A stretch of 64,000 nt of DNA from Otis tarda (taxonomy: Eukaryota; Chordata; Aves; Otidiformes; Otididae), in contig CM048554.1 in the NCBI GenBank assembly GCA_026413225.1, positions 8,200,001 to 8,264,000 of the forward strand, read 5' to 3'. This document shows positions 61,113 through 64,000 of this stretch, piece after piece. Under the pieces are notes generated by a model. That model saw nothing but the letters and a program-made list of their open reading frames with translations. It made no database searches and was not told the DNA's origin. Position 1 is the first letter of the stretch; every line of letters begins with the position of its first letter. The position numbers and the translations under genes are program-made.

Positions 61113-64000
61113 TAAAGGCCAGAGTAACAAAGTGAAAAATGACAGCTTGATCCTCAAAGTGAAAAAGTATTTGGCATATGTGGCCAGGAAACAATGTGAT
61201 GGGACATCGTGAAAGCCTGACCTCAGCAAATTGAATGGCAGAATTGGCATTGACCTTACCAGAGTACCAGGATGTCATTTGTAAGCCACTATCTGCTTTG
61301 ATTCTTTTCTTTGTGGAGCTGAACTGCTTCTCTTGTTTCGTGTATCTGTTACTTGCTCACGTGGCTCTATAAGTACTATGCATTACAGCATATGAATCAA
61401 ATACTGAGAGTTTTGGAGAATAAAATACCATCATTTTTGTTGTCTTGAATTTATCGAGGCAAAGGGACTTTTTTCCCCTGATGCATGAATCTTTGTAATC
61501 AATTAACTGTGTTATCTCTTGTATTTTTACATTCTATTTATTGTATGTGAGAGAGGAAGATCTTTCTTTCTTCCCCTTCGCAAAGGGCTATCCATTTTTG
61601 TGGAGAAAGGTCCTGGGATCACAGCAGACACAAATTCATTTCTAACACTTTGGCTGCTTTTAGTTTGTAAAGCTGTACAATGGTCAGCTATATCTAAAAG
61701 TTTTCCATCTTCGGAAAAATGATTTTGCACTCTTTACAGCAGTTATCAGTTATATCAGTTATCATTTTTCGTTCTACTAGATATAAAATATGACCTGAAA
61801 TGCTGCTCTCTCCCAGTTCACTGTAAACAGTGTATTTTAGAGCTGTCAAGTCTGTGTATTTATGCTCCTATCCATGCTCTTTTATTTATCTTTATGACAA
61901 ACCTTTGAAGTTCTGGCTAATAAATCAGGAATGCAGCAACTAGTTTTGAAAAGTACAAATCCTGGCAATTTTATTGGTTCCATAATTTACCCAATCTTTT
62001 GCTTAATACCAACAAAACTGCCTAACTCTGGATGTTTTCTAAGTCAGCTGATGCATCCCAAATACAAGTTTATCTTACAAAGATCAGGGTAAAATGTCTT
62101 AAATACCAAAGCTACGCTCAGTATTTCTGTAATTGAACTATTAATTTGTCCCAAGCTTTTAGACTGATCAAACTGAAAAGCACAGTATTGCTACCGTGCC
62201 CAAAGTTTGATGTTAACTGAGTTTTGAATATATATACTGAAAACGTTAGAGGCCTCACAAATCATTTAAACTAAGTTAGGAGATGTGAATGCTAAACAGG
62301 TGCTTTAATAGCTCACTGTAAAGCATATTGTTTAAAAGATGCCTTCTGTTACCTGCTACGTTGACCTTCGAGGAACATTTCTTTTCAGGGCCACCAGTGG
62401 TAAGTAGATGTGTCGTCTGACTGGAAGAGGAGGATGCGAGTCTTTCCTTTGTACATGATGCTCTTTCACAAGCACTTCAATGCTGCTTAGCTTTATGCAT
62501 GCTGTTAGTCACAGGGCCTGGATTTAAGCATGTTCTCTAGTGCTTCTTGAAACAGCATCTGAATTGTTGTTGCTCTTTATATGCAGCCATTTAGATGGTT
62601 ATGATGCATACATGTAAGTGCTGGAATAAAATCAATTAAAGAGATAAATTTTCATTTCCTGCTGCATTGCTTTGTGGTAAACTTGAGGAAAAGCTATCCT
62701 TTTGTATTGACTTCAAAGCTGGGAAAGAAAGATCAGCCAGCGGATAACAGTGAAGACATAGAAATACTCTATAAAATACAGACACTCTCTTTTTTTTTTA
62801 AGCAACATGCAAAGAAACCATTGTAGCCAAGTCAAATCAAGCTCTATGGTTGCAATATTTTCAGTGACTGAGCTCTAATGCCTGTTGGTTAAGAATTTGA
62901 CATCTATAGCAATACACAAATCTGTTGTGTTTGAATGACAATCAACCCAGGGCTTAATTTTCTGTCCATCCTCAGTTGTGTATGACCTGGAAAGGATCCA
63001 GTGTGTCTGTTGGCTTTGTAAGTGAAAAATCAGTTTCTGGTGTTCTTCATCGAGTGGACACAAGATCAGATGGAGGTAACTCAAACCTTAGAGAGTACTT
63101 AGTGTGTGTAGGTGAAGATCAGAGACAGCCATGGATGTCCATGACTATATTCATTGCAAGCCAGAAAGATGGCAAGAAAATTATTGCATAAAATGGCACA
63201 TAATTTTTTTTTGAGATTATTTCCATGGTGGCAAAGGCTCCCACTGTCAGTGCTCTCACCAATTGCAATTTTTTTCCAGAAACTGCTGTGTTTTTACCTC
63301 TGGCAGAGGAGGACAAAGTGGCTGGGTAGCTTTGAGCTTAGGGTACAATACAGTAAAATACTGAAGTATTCTCTGAAATGTGGGACTAGAGTTACAAATA
63401 GATGTGTATCGGAACTTTTCTGGGATAGGCTGCTTAATCCCATAGACGCTTCCCTAGGTGAGGTGGCAAAGAAGCTGCCCAAGCTGCATGTACCTTAGGG
63501 CCAGAGTTATCTGCTGAAATTCTGGGCTCCTCCACTAGTCTTGGCTTCTGCCAACCTGTAAATGTGCCTGGACGTGGAAAGTGGGGTGAAAAACAACTAA
63601 CACTGACCAATTTTGCACCATTAACTACCCAAAATTGTGGGTGGGAGGAGAGCTGAAGCTAAGAAAATTTCCAGATGCATGTGGGGACTGGATTCTCACT
63701 TGAAAGACTTATGCTGTTTTATTACTTACTATTTTTCCAGCTTTTTCCTGATGCTTCTTCCTTTCCCACCTGCCAGCAGAGTTCTCTGTGTTTTAAACCC
63801 TGTAATTCAGTAAAAAAAACCCTACAATTCGGTAAAGTAGTATTACCTATAAAGATTGCTCAAGGGAGGTTATCAACTTTTCCCACCTTTCTGGTGGGGA
63901 TTTGGGTGGTGGTATTTAACTTTTAAGGAGGAAACCGTGAATAATTGAAAATTACTCTTTTTGCTATTGACTGCACCTGGAACAACCAGAGATAGTGGTA

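Larger units (their letters stand above)
52992..64000. other. Unique AT-rich non-coding sequence with possible regulatory blocks
   Basis: No gene or transposon is recognised in the last 11 kb. Open stretches reach at most ~114 codons (63154-63498, plus) and carry no known domain. Listed separately are an octamer-bearing block at 57290-57520, the TA repeat at 59175-59194, the T/A tract at 59463-59490 and the TGACAG inverted repeat at 61093-61112. A modestly GC-richer patch lies at 60340-60500. Confidence 0.6.

Noticed and set aside
1..64000. A previously undescribed multi-gene system
   Set aside because: No clustered genes of unknown function exist here. All substantial coding capacity belongs to CR1, a known retrotransposon.

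Overview
The window is AT-rich vertebrate nuclear DNA, almost certainly from a bird. It holds several chicken-repeat-1 (CR1) non-LTR retrotransposon copies ending in the typical ATTCTATG-type 3' tail, and one truncated LTR that I recognise as an avian endogenous-retrovirus type. There are no operons, ribosome-binding sites or dense reading frames. Outside the retrotransposons, every open stretch is short, lacks recognisable domains and has the composition of its surroundings. The window therefore looks like a large intron or a gene-poor intergenic region. I cannot name a host gene.

Layout. 1-8017: unique AT-rich sequence with a few small tandem duplications. 8018-8426: a very young 5'-truncated CR1 3' end. 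About 8930-9535: a heavily decayed, much older CR1/L3-like relic. 9540-18082: unique sequence with a minus-strand G-quadruplex motif, a conserved-looking block near 12.4 kb, a weak candidate terminal exon at 15.84 kb and a hairpin/direct-repeat at 17.5 kb. 18083-20421: the main feature, a 2.3-kb CR1 with an almost uninterrupted reverse-transcriptase reading frame. 20422-34170: unique sequence. 34172-34413: a third CR1 3' end from a different subfamily. 34414-52226: unique sequence with a cluster of duplications and a 15-bp-arm hairpin at 38.5-38.9 kb, CpG-rich patches at 40.3 and 41.3-41.6 kb, a perfect 20-bp palindrome at 45.7 kb and a further hairpin at 51.35 kb. 52227-52319: a CR1-type 3' tail fragment. 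52793-52991: the LTR fragment. 52992-64000: unique sequence with enhancer-like blocks near 57.4 and 61.1 kb and simple repeats near 59.2 and 59.5 kb.

The clearest functional content is the CR1 family. The 2.3-kb copy keeps the end of its endonuclease domain and a full reverse transcriptase with an intact catalytic FADD box. One extra A in an A-run throws the last ~30 residues out of frame. The copy 12 kb upstream is nearly identical over the shared 3' end and lacks that extra A. The lineage was therefore active recently.

I found no CRISPR array, tRNA, rRNA, complete host gene or evidence of a new multi-gene system. The most unusual unexplained structure is a set of short, near-perfect hairpins accompanied by direct repeats. 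Conservation claims rest on appearance only and need alignment.
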